From the NCBI RefSeq assembly GCF_009908295.1, contig NZ_JAAALO010000008.1, forward strand, positions 248,001 to 312,000: a DNA stretch of 64,000 nucleotides, read 5' to 3'. Positions 17,595 through 26,180 of the stretch are shown piece by piece. Position 1 is the first letter of the stretch, and the number at the start of each line of letters is the position of its first letter. The notes beneath the pieces were generated by a model. It was not told the DNA's origin, searched no databases, and worked only from the letters and a program-made list of their open reading frames with translations. Position numbers and translations under genes: made by a program. The stretch comes from Micromonospora rubida. Lineage in GTDB: Bacteria; Actinomycetota; Actinomycetes; Mycobacteriales; Micromonosporaceae.

Positions 17595-18551
17595 GTGGAG
17601 CCGGCCGAGGAACGACCCGACGTCATCCTCGTCGTCGACGACGACGCCGACATCGCCCGGTTCGTCGAGTTCAACCTGCGGCTGCACGGCTTCGAGGTGA
17701 TCCACGCCGGCGACGGCCAGGAGGCACTCGAGGTGATCGAGCGGCAGCGGCCGGACCTGGCGGTGGTCGACCTGATGATGCCGCGCATCGACGGGCTGGA
17801 GCTGACCCGGCGGCTGCGCGCCGACCCGATGACCTCAGCCCTGCCGGTGATCATGCTGACCGCCAAGGGGATGACCGTGGACAAGGTCCACGGGCTCAGC
17901 GCCGGCGCGGACGACTACCTGGTCAAGCCCTTCGACACCGCCGAGCTGGTGGCCCGGGTCAGCTCCACCCTGCGGCGCAACAAGGAGTTCCGCGAGGTCT
18001 CCCCGCTGACCGGCCTGCCCGGCAACTCCCGGATCCGGCGGGAGATCACCGACCGGGTGCGCAGCGGCGTCGACTACGCGGTCGGCTACGTCGACATCGA
18101 CCGGTTCAAGAGCGTCAACGACCGGTACGGCTTCGTCCGGGGCGACGAGTTCATCTCGGCGCTGGCCCGCAGCCTGCACCGGGCGGTCGTCGCGATCGGG
18201 CTGCCACCGGCCTTCCTCGGTCACGTCGGCGGCGACGACTTCGTCATCGTCTGCACCCCCGAGCAGGTCCGGCCGCTGACCTCCCGGGCGGTGGTGGACT
18301 TCGAGACCGCCGCCGACCGGCTCTACGACCCGTCCGACGCCGAGCGCGGCTACGTCGAGCTGAAGGACCGCCGGGGCAACATCCAGCGCGCGGCGCTGGT
18401 CACCCTGTCGATCGGGGTGTCCGTGTCCGACGCGGGCAAGCGGCTGATCAACCCGTTGGAGGCGATCGCGGCCGCCTCCGAGATGAAGTCCGTGGCCAAG
18501 AGCCAGCCGGGTTCGTACGTGGCGGTCGACCGGCGACGCAGTCTTTCTTGA
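17595..18551 (+). CDS. Response regulator with GGDEF (diguanylate cyclase) output
   Basis: A 318-residue two-domain signalling protein. Residues ~9-125 are a CheY-like receiver with VVDDDAD, phospho-acceptor Asp59 in VVDLMMPRIDG, MLTAKG (Thr) and DDYLVKPF (Lys). The rest is a GGDEF domain: SPLTGLPGN, YVDIDRFKSVNDRYGFVRGDEF and the signature as VGGDDF. The last two residues are D-F, so it is one step from the GG(D/E)EF consensus, and no RxxD inhibitory site precedes it. It starts one base after the rpe stop, suggesting coupled translation. Cyclic-di-GMP synthesis is likely but unproven. Confidence 0.87.
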   Translation: MEPAEERPDVILVVDDDADIARFVEFNLRLHGFEVIHAGDGQEALEVIERQRPDLAVVDLMMPRIDGLELTRRLRADPMTSALPVIMLTAKGMTVDKVHGLSAGADDYLVKPFDTAELVARVSSTLRRNKEFREVSPLTGLPGNSRIRREITDRVRSGVDYAVGYVDIDRFKSVNDRYGFVRGDEFISALARSLHRAVVAIGLPPAFLGHVGGDDFVIVCTPEQVRPLTSRAVVDFETAADRLYDPSDAERGYVELKDRRGNIQRAALVTLSIGVSVSDAGKRLINPLEAIAAASEMKSVAKSQPGSYVAVDRRRSLS

Positions 18552-18558
18552 ATATTGC

Positions 18559-18575
18559 CTACCTGTGTGAGGTAG
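18559..18575. promoter_or_regulatory. Short inverted repeat after the response regulator
   Basis: CTACCT and AGGTAG flank GTGTG immediately downstream of the stop codon and upstream of the riboswitch. It could be a weak terminator or an operator. Confidence 0.25.
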
Positions 18576-18639
18576 CTCCCCCGAGGGCAGACGCGTGACG
18601 CGTACCGTGCCACACTTCTGGGGTACCCACCACGCGCTG

Positions 18640-18804
18640 GCGGGACTCGGTGTAATTCCGAACCGGCGGTGATCCACGGTGTGACCGTGGTAAGCCCGCG
18701 ACCCGGACGGCGACTGCCGCCCGGTGGACCTGGTGAGATTCCGGGGCCGACGGTTGGGGGCGGGTCAACCCACCCCCAGAAAGTCCGGATGGGAGACAGC
18801 GCGC
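18640..18804 (+). promoter_or_regulatory. FMN riboswitch (RFN element)
   Basis: The conserved RFN core is readable in order: ACTCGGTGTAATTCCG, AACCGGCGGTGAT, AAGCCCGCGACCCG, then GACCTGGTGAGATTCCGGGG, CCGACGGTT and AGTCCGGATGGGAGACAGCG. A variable hairpin (GGGGGCGGGT...ACCCACCCCC) lies between the last two. It precedes ribD by about 150 bases and should shut off ribD-ribE-ribM-ribBA-ribH when FMN is plentiful. The sequestering or terminating stem downstream was not resolved. Confidence 0.95.
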
Positions 18805-18951
18805 GGGACGGGGCGGGCCCTGCCGGCCGCTGACCTCAGCGCTGTCCGGGCTTCCCCCGGGTCGGCTTCGCCGTCCCCGGACTCCGCCACCGCCTGCCCG
18901 TGCCCTCCCGACCCGCCCGCGCGCGGACCGGCGAGCGAGAGGGTGAGGGCG

Positions 18952-20013
18952 ATGGCCAGCGGCTCCGTGGACGAGGCGATGCGTCGGGCGATCGCGCTCG
19001 CGGCCCGCGGGCTCGGCACCGCCAGCCCCAATCCCGTGGTCGGCTGCGTGCTGCTCGATCCGGACGGCGAGGTCGTCGGGGAGGGATTCCACGCGTACGC
19101 GGGCGGACCGCACGCCGAGATCGTCGCGCTCGCCCAGGCCGGCCGGCGGGCCCGGGGCGGCACCGCCGTGGTCACCCTCGAACCCTGCGATCACACCGGC
19201 CGCACCGGCCCGTGCAGCCACGCCCTCATCACCGCAGGCGTCGCCCGGGTGGTCGTCGCCGTGCCCGACCCCGACCCGGTCGCGGCCGGCGGCGCCGCCA
19301 CCCTGCGTGCCGCCGGCGTGCGGGTCGAGTTCGGGGTGCGCGCCGCCGAGGCCGAGGCCGGGAACGTCGCCTGGCTCACCTCGGTGCGCCGGGGCTGGCC
19401 GTACGTGGTGTGGAAGTTCGCCGCCACCCTCGACGGGCGCTCCGCCGCCGCCGACGGCACCAGCATGTGGATCACCTCGGAGGACGCCCGGGCGGACGTG
19501 CACGCGCTGCGCGGCACGGTCGACGCGGTTGTCGCCGGGGTGGGCACCGTCCTCGCCGACGACCCCCGGCTCACCGTGCGCAACCTGCGCGACGGCACCC
19601 TGGCCATCCGCCAGCCGCTGCGGGTGGTGGTGGACAGCCTCGGGCGTACCCCCGCCGGGGCCCGGGTCCGCGACGGCGCCGCCGAGACGTGGATCGCGAC
19701 CGCCGCGCAGGTCGGCGCCGACCCGGACGGCCGGGTCGACCTGCCGGCGCTGCTGGCGGAGCTGCACCGCCGGGGGGTGCGGGCCGCGCTGCTGGAGGGC
19801 GGCCCGACCCTGGCCGGCGCGTTCCTCGCCGCCGGCCTGGTCGACCGGGTCGTCGGGTACGTCGCACCGAGGTTGCTCGGCGCCGGGCCGACCGCATTGG
19901 CCGGCGCCGGGGTGACGACCATCGCCGACGCCATCGATCTGGAGATCACCGACGTTACGCAGATCGGTCCCGACCTGCGGATCACCGCGCTGCCCCGGAA
20001 GAGGGAGGGCTGA
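18952..20013 (+). CDS. ribD: Bifunctional riboflavin deaminase/reductase
   Basis: Second and third steps of riboflavin synthesis. The N-terminal deaminase domain has the zinc motifs HAE (GGPHAEIVAL) and PCDHTGRTGPC, and starts at the typical DEAMRRAIALAARGLGTASPNP. The C-terminal NADPH reductase begins near PYVVWKFAATLDGRSAAADG and contains LLEGGPTLAGAFL. It is 353 residues long. ATG 18952 is favoured by GAGAGGG eight bases upstream; GTG 18943 is possible. One base separates its stop from ribE. It is controlled by the FMN riboswitch. Confidence 0.94.
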   Translation: MASGSVDEAMRRAIALAARGLGTASPNPVVGCVLLDPDGEVVGEGFHAYAGGPHAEIVALAQAGRRARGGTAVVTLEPCDHTGRTGPCSHALITAGVARVVVAVPDPDPVAAGGAATLRAAGVRVEFGVRAAEAEAGNVAWLTSVRRGWPYVVWKFAATLDGRSAAADGTSMWITSEDARADVHALRGTVDAVVAGVGTVLADDPRLTVRNLRDGTLAIRQPLRVVVDSLGRTPAGARVRDGAAETWIATAAQVGADPDGRVDLPALLAELHRRGVRAALLEGGPTLAGAFLAAGLVDRVVGYVAPRLLGAGPTALAGAGVTTIADAIDLEITDVTQIGPDLRITALPRKREG

Positions 20014-20014
20014 C

Positions 20015-20629
20015 ATGTTCACCGGCATCGTCGAGGAGCTGGGCGAGGTCGTCGCAGTGACCGAGACCGGGGGTGACTCGGCGCTGGTCGCCGTCCGCGG
20101 CCCGCTGGTCACCGCCGACGCCCGGCACGGCGACTCCATCGCGGTCAACGGAGTCTGTCTCACCGTGGTCGACGTCGACGCCGGCGTCTTCACCGCCGAC
20201 GTGATGGGGGAGACGCTGCGCCGCTCCGCCCTCGGCGGGCTGCGCCCCGGCGCCCCGGTCAACCTGGAACGCGCCGCCGCGCTGAACAGCCGGCTCGGCG
20301 GGCACATCGTGCAGGGCCACGTCGACGGGGTCGGCGAGGTGCTGTCCCGGGAGCCGGCCGAGCAGTGGGAGACGGTCCGCTTCCGCCTGCCCGCCACCCT
20401 CGCCCGGTACGTGGTGGAGAAGGGCTCGATCACCATCGACGGGGTGTCGCTGACCGTGGCCGACGTCGGGCCGGACTGGTTCGCCGTCGGGCTGATCCCC
20501 ACCACCCTCAAGCTGACCACCCTCGGCGCCCGCGCCGTCGGCGACCCGGTCAACCTGGAGGTGGACGTGCTGGCCAAGTACGTCGAGCGGCTGCTCGGCG
20601 ACCGGGTCGCCGGTGGGGGCCAGCGGTGA
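20015..20629 (+). CDS. ribE: Riboflavin synthase alpha subunit
   Basis: Dismutates two 6,7-dimethyl-8-ribityllumazines to riboflavin. The 204 residues are two tandem lumazine-binding barrels. The first starts MFTGIVEELGEV with SIAVNGVCLTV; the second is marked by GGHIVQGHVDGVGEV and TIDGVSLTV. It follows ribD by one base, and its stop overlaps the ribM GTG by GTGA, so the operon is tightly coupled. Confidence 0.96.
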   Translation: MFTGIVEELGEVVAVTETGGDSALVAVRGPLVTADARHGDSIAVNGVCLTVVDVDAGVFTADVMGETLRRSALGGLRPGAPVNLERAAALNSRLGGHIVQGHVDGVGEVLSREPAEQWETVRFRLPATLARYVVEKGSITIDGVSLTVADVGPDWFAVGLIPTTLKLTTLGARAVGDPVNLEVDVLAKYVERLLGDRVAGGGQR

Positions 20630-21327
20630 CGGAGCCGGTCGGCTGGCTGCTCGACGCCCAGCTGCACGTCGCCGGCTCGCCGGTGCTGGTGCGGGAGATC
20701 GTCGGCAACGTCTTCGGCCTGGCCTCGGCGCTGCTCGGCCTGCGCCGCGTGGTCTGGGCCTGGCCGGTCGGCATGGTCGGCAACGCGCTGCTGCTGACCG
20801 TGTTCCTCGGCGGGGTGTTCGTCACCCCGCAGGCGCACGACCTCTACGGCCAGGCCGGCCGGCAGGTGTTCTTCTTCGCCGTCAGCCTCTACGGCTGGTG
20901 GCGCTGGTCGCGCAACCGCCGTCTCGACGCCGACGGCGACCACGCCGCGGTTTCGCCGCGCTGGGCCACCGGCCGGGAACGACTCGGCCTGCTGGTGGCC
21001 GGCGCCGTCGGCGTCGCCGTCGCGTACCCGGTGCTGGCCGCGCTCGGCTCGTGGGGGCCGCTGCCGGACGCCTGGATCCTCACCGGCAGCCTGCTGGCCA
21101 GCTACGGCATGGCCCGCGGCTGGGTGGAGTTCTGGCTGATCTGGATCGCGGTGGACGCCGTCGGCGTGCCGCTGCTGCTGCGCGGCGGGTTCTACCCGTC
21201 CGCCGTCATGTACCTCGTCTACGGCGCCTTCTGCGCCTGGGGCTTCGCCGCCTGGTGGCGTGCCTCACGTGCCGTCCGCCCGGCCCGCGTCCCGCTCCCG
21301 CCCAGCTACTCGGAGGCCGTCGCATGA
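20626..21327 (+). CDS. ribM: PnuC-family riboflavin transporter
   Basis: A 233-residue polytopic membrane protein with about seven hydrophobic segments. The family signature near QAGRQVFFFAVSLYGWWRWSRN, WPVGMVGNALLLTVF and WILTGSLLASYGMARGWVEFW match the PnuC/SWEET-like vitamin transporters. Because it sits inside an FMN-riboswitch-controlled rib operon, riboflavin (RibM/PnuX type) is the likely cargo rather than nicotinamide riboside. GTG 20626 overlaps the ribE stop, and its own stop overlaps the ribBA ATG. Cargo is inferred from context. Confidence 0.85.
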   Translation: MTEPVGWLLDAQLHVAGSPVLVREIVGNVFGLASALLGLRRVVWAWPVGMVGNALLLTVFLGGVFVTPQAHDLYGQAGRQVFFFAVSLYGWWRWSRNRRLDADGDHAAVSPRWATGRERLGLLVAGAVGVAVAYPVLAALGSWGPLPDAWILTGSLLASYGMARGWVEFWLIWIAVDAVGVPLLLRGGFYPSAVMYLVYGAFCAWGFAAWWRASRAVRPARVPLPPSYSEAVA

Positions 21328-22589
21328 GCACTTTCGCCAGCATCGAGCAGGCGGTGGCGGACATCGCCGCCGGCCGGCCCGTCGTCGTGGTCGACGACGC
21401 GGACCGGGAGAACGAGGGTGACCTGATCTTCGCGGCCGAACTGGCCACCCCGGAGCTGGTCGCGTTCATGGTCCGCTACACCTCGGGCTACATCTGCGTG
21501 CCGCTGACCGAGGGCGAGTGCGACCGGCTGGACCTGCCGCCGATGCACCACACCAACCAGGACCGGCGGGGCACCGCGTACACGGTGACCGTGGACGCCC
21601 GGGAGGGCATCAGCACGGGCATCTCGGCGGCCGACCGGGCGCACACCATCCGGCTGCTGGCCGACGCGTCCACCGACCCGACCGACCTGGCCCGGCCCGG
21701 GCACGTGGTGCCGCTGCGGGCCCGCGAGGGCGGGGTGCTGCGCCGGGCCGGGCACACCGAGGCGGCGATCGACCTGACCCGGCTGGCCGGGCTGCGTCCC
21801 GCCGGCGTGCTCTGTGAGCTGGTCAACGACGACGGCACCATGATGCGGGTGCCCGACCTGGAGAAGTTCTGCGCCGAGCACGGCCTGACCCTGGTGACGA
21901 TCGCCGACCTGGTGGCCCACCGACGGCGCACCGAGAAGCAGGTGGAGCAGGTCGCGGCGGCCCGGATGCCCACCCCGTACGGGGTGTTCCGGGCGCTCGG
22001 CTACCGCGCCGAGCACGACCCGGCCGAGCACATCGCCCTCGTCATCGGGGAGCTCGGCGACGGGGAGGACGTGCTGGTCCGGGTGCACTCGGAGTGCCTC
22101 ACCGGCGACGTGTTCGGCTCGCTGCGCTGCGACTGCGGCCCGCAGTTGCAGGCCGCGCTGGCCCGGGTCGCCCAGGAGGGCCGCGGGGTGGTGCTCTACG
22201 TGCGCGGGCACGAGGGGCGCGGGATCGGCCTGCTGCACAAGCTTCAGGCGTACCAGTTGCAGGACCTGGGCCGGGACACCGTCGACGCGAACCTCGACCT
22301 GGGGCTGCCGGCGGACGCCCGAGACTACGGCACGGGCGCGCAGATCCTCTACGACCTGGGCGTGCGTTCGATGCGGCTGCTGACCAACAACCCGGCCAAG
22401 CGGGCCGGGCTGGAGGGGTACGGCCTGACCGTCACCGGCCGGGAGGGGCTGCCGGTGCAGCCGCAACCGGAGAACGTCCGCTACCTGCGCACGAAGCGTG
22501 ACCGGATGGGCCACCTGTTGGACGAGTTGGACGAGGTGACGGAGGCCCCGATGGGCCGCCCGGTCGCCGGCGACGAGATCGGAGCATAA
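21324..22589 (+). CDS. ribBA: 3,4-DHBP synthase / GTP cyclohydrolase II
   Basis: A bifunctional enzyme supplying both riboflavin precursors. The N-terminal DHBP synthase domain has VVVVDDADRENEGDLIFAAE, TSGYICVPLT and RPGHVVPLRAREGGVL with HTEAAIDL. The C-terminal GTP cyclohydrolase II begins near residue 210 and shows the zinc cysteines in ECLTGDVFGSLRCDCGPQL, then YVRGHEGRGIGL and the KLQAYQLQDLG stretch. The 421-residue length is normal. ATG 21324 overlaps the ribM stop with GGAGG upstream. It is followed two bases later by ribH. Confidence 0.96.
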   Translation: MSTFASIEQAVADIAAGRPVVVVDDADRENEGDLIFAAELATPELVAFMVRYTSGYICVPLTEGECDRLDLPPMHHTNQDRRGTAYTVTVDAREGISTGISAADRAHTIRLLADASTDPTDLARPGHVVPLRAREGGVLRRAGHTEAAIDLTRLAGLRPAGVLCELVNDDGTMMRVPDLEKFCAEHGLTLVTIADLVAHRRRTEKQVEQVAAARMPTPYGVFRALGYRAEHDPAEHIALVIGELGDGEDVLVRVHSECLTGDVFGSLRCDCGPQLQAALARVAQEGRGVVLYVRGHEGRGIGLLHKLQAYQLQDLGRDTVDANLDLGLPADARDYGTGAQILYDLGVRSMRLLTNNPAKRAGLEGYGLTVTGREGLPVQPQPENVRYLRTKRDRMGHLLDELDEVTEAPMGRPVAGDEIGA

Positions 22590-22591
22590 CC

Positions 22592-23089
22592 ATGGCGGGA
22601 TTCGGTGAGCCCGGGGTGACGGCGGTGGACGCCGCCGGGATGACGGTGGGGGTCGTCGCCGCGCGCTGGCACGGCGAGCTGACCGACCACATGGCCGACC
22701 GGGCGGTCGCCGCAGCCGAGGCGTGCGGCGCCCGCGCCGTGGTGGCCCGGGTGGCCGGCTCGGTGGAGCTGCCGGTGGTCGCCCAGGCGATGGCCCGCCG
22801 CTTCGACGTGGTGGTCGCCCTCGGCGTGGTGGTGCGCGGTGCCACCGCCCACTTCGACTACGTCTGCCGCTCGGTCACCGACGGGCTGACCCGGGTCGCC
22901 CTCGACGAGGGCAAGCCGGTCGCGCACGGGGTGCTCACGGTGGACAGCATCGAGCAGGCCCGGGACCGGGCCGGGCTTCCCGGCTCGGCGGAGGACAAGG
23001 GCTGGTCGGCCACGGTGGCGGCGCTGGACGCCGCGCTGGCCGTGCGCGGCCTGGCCGCCGCCGCCCACCGCGTCGGCTTCGCCCGCTGA
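22592..23089 (+). CDS. ribH: 6,7-Dimethyl-8-ribityllumazine synthase
   Basis: Penultimate step of riboflavin synthesis, forming an icosahedral or pentameric shell. The 165 residues include VGVVAARWHGELTDHM (usually ARFN, here ARWH), GSVELPVVAQ, VALGVVVRGATAHFDYVC with the catalytic histidine, and HGVLTVDSIEQARDRAG. The N-to-S change in the substrate stretch (DSIEQA, usually N-x-x-Q-A) and the ARWH change are mild oddities. It is the last gene of the rib operon, ahead of a perfect palindrome. Confidence 0.93.
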   Translation: MAGFGEPGVTAVDAAGMTVGVVAARWHGELTDHMADRAVAAAEACGARAVVARVAGSVELPVVAQAMARRFDVVVALGVVVRGATAHFDYVCRSVTDGLTRVALDEGKPVAHGVLTVDSIEQARDRAGLPGSAEDKGWSATVAALDAALAVRGLAAAAHRVGFAR

Positions 23090-23126
23090 CCCCGCCCGCG
23101 CTGCCGCGCGAACCCATCGGGGCAAA

Positions 23127-23176
23127 TTCACGGAAAGAGTGGCTAATCGGCGTGGATTAGCCACTCTTTCCGTGAA
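23127..23176. repeat. Perfect 22-bp inverted repeat between convergent operons
   Basis: Arms 23127-23148 and 23155-23176 are exact reverse complements (TTCACGGAAAGAGTGGCTAA at the outer side) around a 6-base loop GGCGTG. It is markedly AT-richer than its surroundings. It lies between ribH and the convergent ABC-transporter genes, so a bidirectional terminator is plausible. The exact symmetry and atypical composition also fit a mobile or dispersed palindrome. Confidence 0.8.
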
Positions 23177-23247
23177 AGCGGGGCTCGGCGGTGCGTTCGG
23201 GTCAGGCCCTGGGTGGGGTGGGGAGAAGGAGGGGCGGACAGGCAGCG

Positions 23248-23991
23248 TCAGAGGCGGCCGGCCTCGATGATCCGGTGTAGGAACTGGCGGGTGCGCGGCT
23301 CGGTCGGCTCGCCGAGCACCCGTTCCGGTGGCCCGGTTTCGATCACCCGTCCGCCGTCGAGGAAGCAGACCTGGTCGGCGACCTCGCGGGCGAAGCTCAT
23401 CTCGTGGGTGGCCAGCACCATGGTCATCCCGTCGGCCTTCAGGTCGCGGATCAGGGCCAGCACCTCGCCGACCAGCTCCGGGTCCAGCGCCGAGGTGACC
23501 TCGTCCAGCAGCATCAGCCGGGGCGAGTTGGCCAGCGCCCGGACGATCGCCACCCGCTGCTGCTGCCCGCCGGAGAGCCGGTCGGGGTAGGCGTCGGCCT
23601 TCTCACCGAGCCCCACCCGGTCCAGCAGTTCCCGGGCCTGCGCCTGCGCCTCGGCGCGGGCCCGCCCGTGCACCCGCACCGGGGCCAGGGTGACGTTCTC
23701 CAGCACGCTCAGGTGCGGGAAGAGGTTGTACGACTGGAAGACCATCCCGATCCGCCGACGCACCCGATCGGGGTCGACGCGGGGGTCGGAGATGTCCTCC
23801 CCGTCCAGCTCGATGGTGCCGTCGTCGAGCTCCTCCAGCAGGTTCACGCAGCGCAGCAGCGTCGACTTGCCCGACCCGGACGCCCCGATCAGCGCCACCA
23901 CCCGGTGCTCGTCCACGGTCAGGTCCAGCCCGTCGAGCACGACGTGGCCGCCGTACGTCTTGCGCAGCCCCCGGCACCGCAGCAGCGACAT
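23248..23991 (-). CDS. Polar amino-acid ABC transporter, ATP-binding protein
   Basis: A GlnQ/HisP-type ATPase of 247 residues that powers amino-acid import. It has Walker A GASGSGKSTLLRCVNLLE, the Q-loop VFQSYNLFPHLSVLENVTLAP, signature LSGGQQQRVAIVRAL, Walker B LMLLDEVTSALDPELV and the H-loop ATHEMSFAREV. It is the third gene of a minus-strand operon after the binding protein and permease, starting three bases after the permease stop codon. The RCVNLLE and VTSALDPELV stretches are typical of the polar amino-acid subfamily. Confidence 0.93.
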   Translation of the reverse strand: MSLLRCRGLRKTYGGHVVLDGLDLTVDEHRVVALIGASGSGKSTLLRCVNLLEELDDGTIELDGEDISDPRVDPDRVRRRIGMVFQSYNLFPHLSVLENVTLAPVRVHGRARAEAQAQARELLDRVGLGEKADAYPDRLSGGQQQRVAIVRALANSPRLMLLDEVTSALDPELVGEVLALIRDLKADGMTMVLATHEMSFAREVADQVCFLDGGRVIETGPPERVLGEPTEPRTRQFLHRIIEAGRL

Positions 23992-23993
23992 CG

Positions 23994-24839
23994 TCAGCTC
24001 CTTCCCTGGCGGCGGGCCGCCCGCAGCGTCACCGCGTCGGTGATCGCGATCAGCGGGATCGCCAGCAGCACGAACAGCACCCCGGCCACCACGTACGGCG
24101 TGTAGTTGAACGTCTCGGCCGTGGCGATCTGCGCGGCGCGGACCGCGTCGATCGGCCCGGCGAGGGAGACCAGCCCGACGTCCTTCTGCATCGCCACCAC
24201 GTCGTTGAGCAGCGGCGGGGCGACCCGGCGGACGGCCTGCGGCAGCACCACGTGCCGCATCGTCTGCCGGTAGGTCAGCCCGAGCGAGCGGGCCGCCGCG
24301 AGCTGGCTCGGGTGGACGGACTCGATGCCGGCCCGGAACACCTCGGCCAGGTACCCGCCGTAGGTGAGCACCAGCGCCAGCCCGCCGAGCACCAGCACGG
24401 ACGGCATGCCCCCCAATCGCAGGCCGGGCACGCCGAGGGTGAGCACGTACAGCACGATGATCAGCGGCAGGCCCCGGAAGGTGTACGTGTACCCGGCGGC
24501 GAGCGCCCGGACCGGGAAGAAGACCGGGCCGCGCAGCGTGCGCAGGAGTGCGACGAGCAGCCCGAGCAGCAGCGCGCCGGCCGCGCAGCAGACCAGCAGC
24601 CGGACGTTGAGCCACAGGCCGGTGAGCACCGCCGGCAGCGCGTCCCGGGCGATCGCCGGGTCGGCGAAGGACTCCCGGACCCGGTCCCAGCCGGGTGCGC
24701 CGGTCACGGCGACGACCAGCAGCGTGCCGAGCGCCGCTGTGGACGCGGCGGCGACCAGCACGCTGGTGACGGTCTGCCGACGGCGGTACGCGGCCCGCCG
24801 CCGCTGCGCCTCGGAGGGGAGGTGGGGTGCCAGGGTCAC
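23994..24839 (-). CDS. Polar amino-acid ABC transporter, permease
   Basis: A 281-residue inner-membrane permease of the HisMQ/GlnP type. It has about five to six hydrophobic segments and the family loop around GYTYTFRGLPLIIVLYV near the middle. The EAA coupling loop reads EVFRAGIESVHPSQLAAARSLGLTYRQTMRHVVLPQA, split by its conserved glycine. GTG 24839 overlaps the stop of the binding-protein gene by GTGA. Only one permease gene is present, so it probably acts as a homodimer. Confidence 0.92.
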   Translation of the reverse strand: MTLAPHLPSEAQRRRAAYRRRQTVTSVLVAAASTAALGTLLVVAVTGAPGWDRVRESFADPAIARDALPAVLTGLWLNVRLLVCCAAGALLLGLLVALLRTLRGPVFFPVRALAAGYTYTFRGLPLIIVLYVLTLGVPGLRLGGMPSVLVLGGLALVLTYGGYLAEVFRAGIESVHPSQLAAARSLGLTYRQTMRHVVLPQAVRRVAPPLLNDVVAMQKDVGLVSLAGPIDAVRAAQIATAETFNYTPYVVAGVLFVLLAIPLIAITDAVTLRAARRQGRS

Positions 24840-25711
24840 GTGAGCTCGGCCGCCCCCGCGACCTGGGCCAGCCACTTCTGCTCCAACTGCTTGAGCGTGC
24901 CGTCGGCGGTGAGCTGGCCGACCGCCCCGCTGACGCAGGGGGTGAGCGGGGAGTTGCGGTCCAGCAGCAGCCCGAACGCCTCGGGGGTGCCGACCTGGGG
25001 AAGCTGCCCGACGATCTTCGTATCGGTGAGTTCCGCGCCGGTGATGTAGAAGGCGGTCGGCAGGTCCACCACGAGGCCGTCGATCTGCCCGTTCTGCAGG
25101 GCCTTCTTGGCGTCGTCGTTGCTGTTGTAGACCTGCGGCTCGGCCGTCGGCCTGATGACCTGGGTGATCGCCTGGTAGCTGGTGGTGCCGACCTGGGCGC
25201 CGAGCTTCGCGTCGCGCAGGTCGGCCAGGGACGTCCGCCCGGCGATCTTCGCGGACTTCCGGGCGACCACGGCCTGCCGGACCAGGTAGTACGGGCCGGA
25301 GAAGTCGACCGCCCTCTTGCGCTCCTCGGTGATGGAGAACTGGTTGATGTCGAAGTCGAACTCCTTCGGGCCGGGGGCGATGGCGGTGTCGAACTTCACC
25401 CGGGCCCAGGTGACGTCGGTCCTGGCGTACCCGAGCCTCTCCGCCACGGCGTACGCCACGGCGGCCTCGAAGCCCTCGCCGTTGGCTGGCTTGTTCCCGG
25501 TGAACCACGGCGCGTACGCCGGCTCGTCGGTGGCCACGGTGAGCTTGCCCGGCGTACGGGTCGGCAGGTTGTCCCTGGTGCAGGCCGGCCCTGCGGTGGC
25601 GGCGGGGGTGACGGTGGCGGTGGGGGCGTCGTCCTGGGGCGCACAGGCGGCGACCGCGACGAGGACGGTGCCGGCGGCGGTGAGCGCGAGGGCGCGGGGG
25701 CTGCTGGGCAT
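24836..25711 (-). CDS. Polar amino-acid ABC transporter, substrate-binding lipoprotein
   Basis: A family-3 extracellular solute-binding protein, 291 residues. MPSSPRALALTAAGTVLVAV ending in the lipobox VAAC marks it as a lipoprotein. The mature part has LTVATDEPAYAPWF, GFEAAVAYAVAERLGY, DFDINQFSITEERKRAVDFS and GTTSYQAITQVI. ATG 25711 is preferred to an upstream start at 25759 because it begins the signal peptide and sits seven bases after a TACGCT -10 box. Neighbouring his genes make a histidine- or cationic-type substrate conceivable, but nothing in the sequence proves it. Confidence 0.9.
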   Translation of the reverse strand: MPSSPRALALTAAGTVLVAVAACAPQDDAPTATVTPAATAGPACTRDNLPTRTPGKLTVATDEPAYAPWFTGNKPANGEGFEAAVAYAVAERLGYARTDVTWARVKFDTAIAPGPKEFDFDINQFSITEERKRAVDFSGPYYLVRQAVVARKSAKIAGRTSLADLRDAKLGAQVGTTSYQAITQVIRPTAEPQVYNSNDDAKKALQNGQIDGLVVDLPTAFYITGAELTDTKIVGQLPQVGTPEAFGLLLDRNSPLTPCVSGAVGQLTADGTLKQLEQKWLAQVAGAAELT

Positions 25712-25718
25712 GGCGGAC

Positions 25719-25724
25719 AGCGTA
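25719..25724 (-). promoter_or_regulatory. -10 element for the ABC transporter operon (leaderless)
   Basis: On the minus strand TACGCT is followed by seven bases and the ATG at 25711, predicting a leaderless transcript. Confidence 0.45.
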
Positions 25725-25869
25725 GGGCTATCGATGGGCGTCGTGCAGCACTGTTCCACCGTTGCGGTAGGGAATTCCGGCCGGCGGCCCGCCGCCGCCG
25801 TGTCAACAGCCGGACCGGCGGGGACCCGCCGCGCGCCCCGGCGGGCCGGTGCTGGAAGAATCGCACCCC

Positions 25870-26133
25870 GTGAAGACGTTCGAGGAGTTGTTCGCCGAGC
25901 TGCAGGCCAAGGCCGCCGCCGGCACCCCCGGCTCGGGCACGGTGGCCGCGCTGGAGAAGGGGGTGCACTTCATCGGCAAGAAGGTCGTCGAGGAGGCGGC
26001 CGAGTCGTGGATGGCGGCCGAGCACGAGGGCCCGGAGCGGGCGGCCGAGGAGATCTCCCAGCTGCTCTACCAGGCGCAGGTGCTGATGCTGGCCACCGGT
26101 CTCGAACTCAAGGACGTCTACCGACATCTGTGA
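25870..26133 (+). CDS. hisE: Phosphoribosyl-ATP pyrophosphohydrolase
   Basis: Second step of histidine synthesis, hydrolysing PR-ATP to PR-AMP. The 87-residue all-helical MazG-like enzyme has KTFEELFAELQAKA, KVVEEAAESWMAA (metal-binding Glu cluster) and EISQLLYQAQVLMLATGLEL. GTG 25870 begins the conserved KTFEEL; AAGAAT eight bases upstream could be a -10 for a leaderless message, and there is no good ribosome site. hisG follows after 47 bp. Confidence 0.94.
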   Translation: MKTFEELFAELQAKAAAGTPGSGTVAALEKGVHFIGKKVVEEAAESWMAAEHEGPERAAEEISQLLYQAQVLMLATGLELKDVYRHL

Positions 26134-26180
26134 GTGCCCCGTCCGCTGATCTTCTCCACCGATCGAGGGAGCACTCCGCC

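Noticed and set aside
23127..23176. CRISPR repeat or attachment site
   Set aside because: Single inverted repeat with no spacer array, no cas genes, no tRNA and no integrase in the window.
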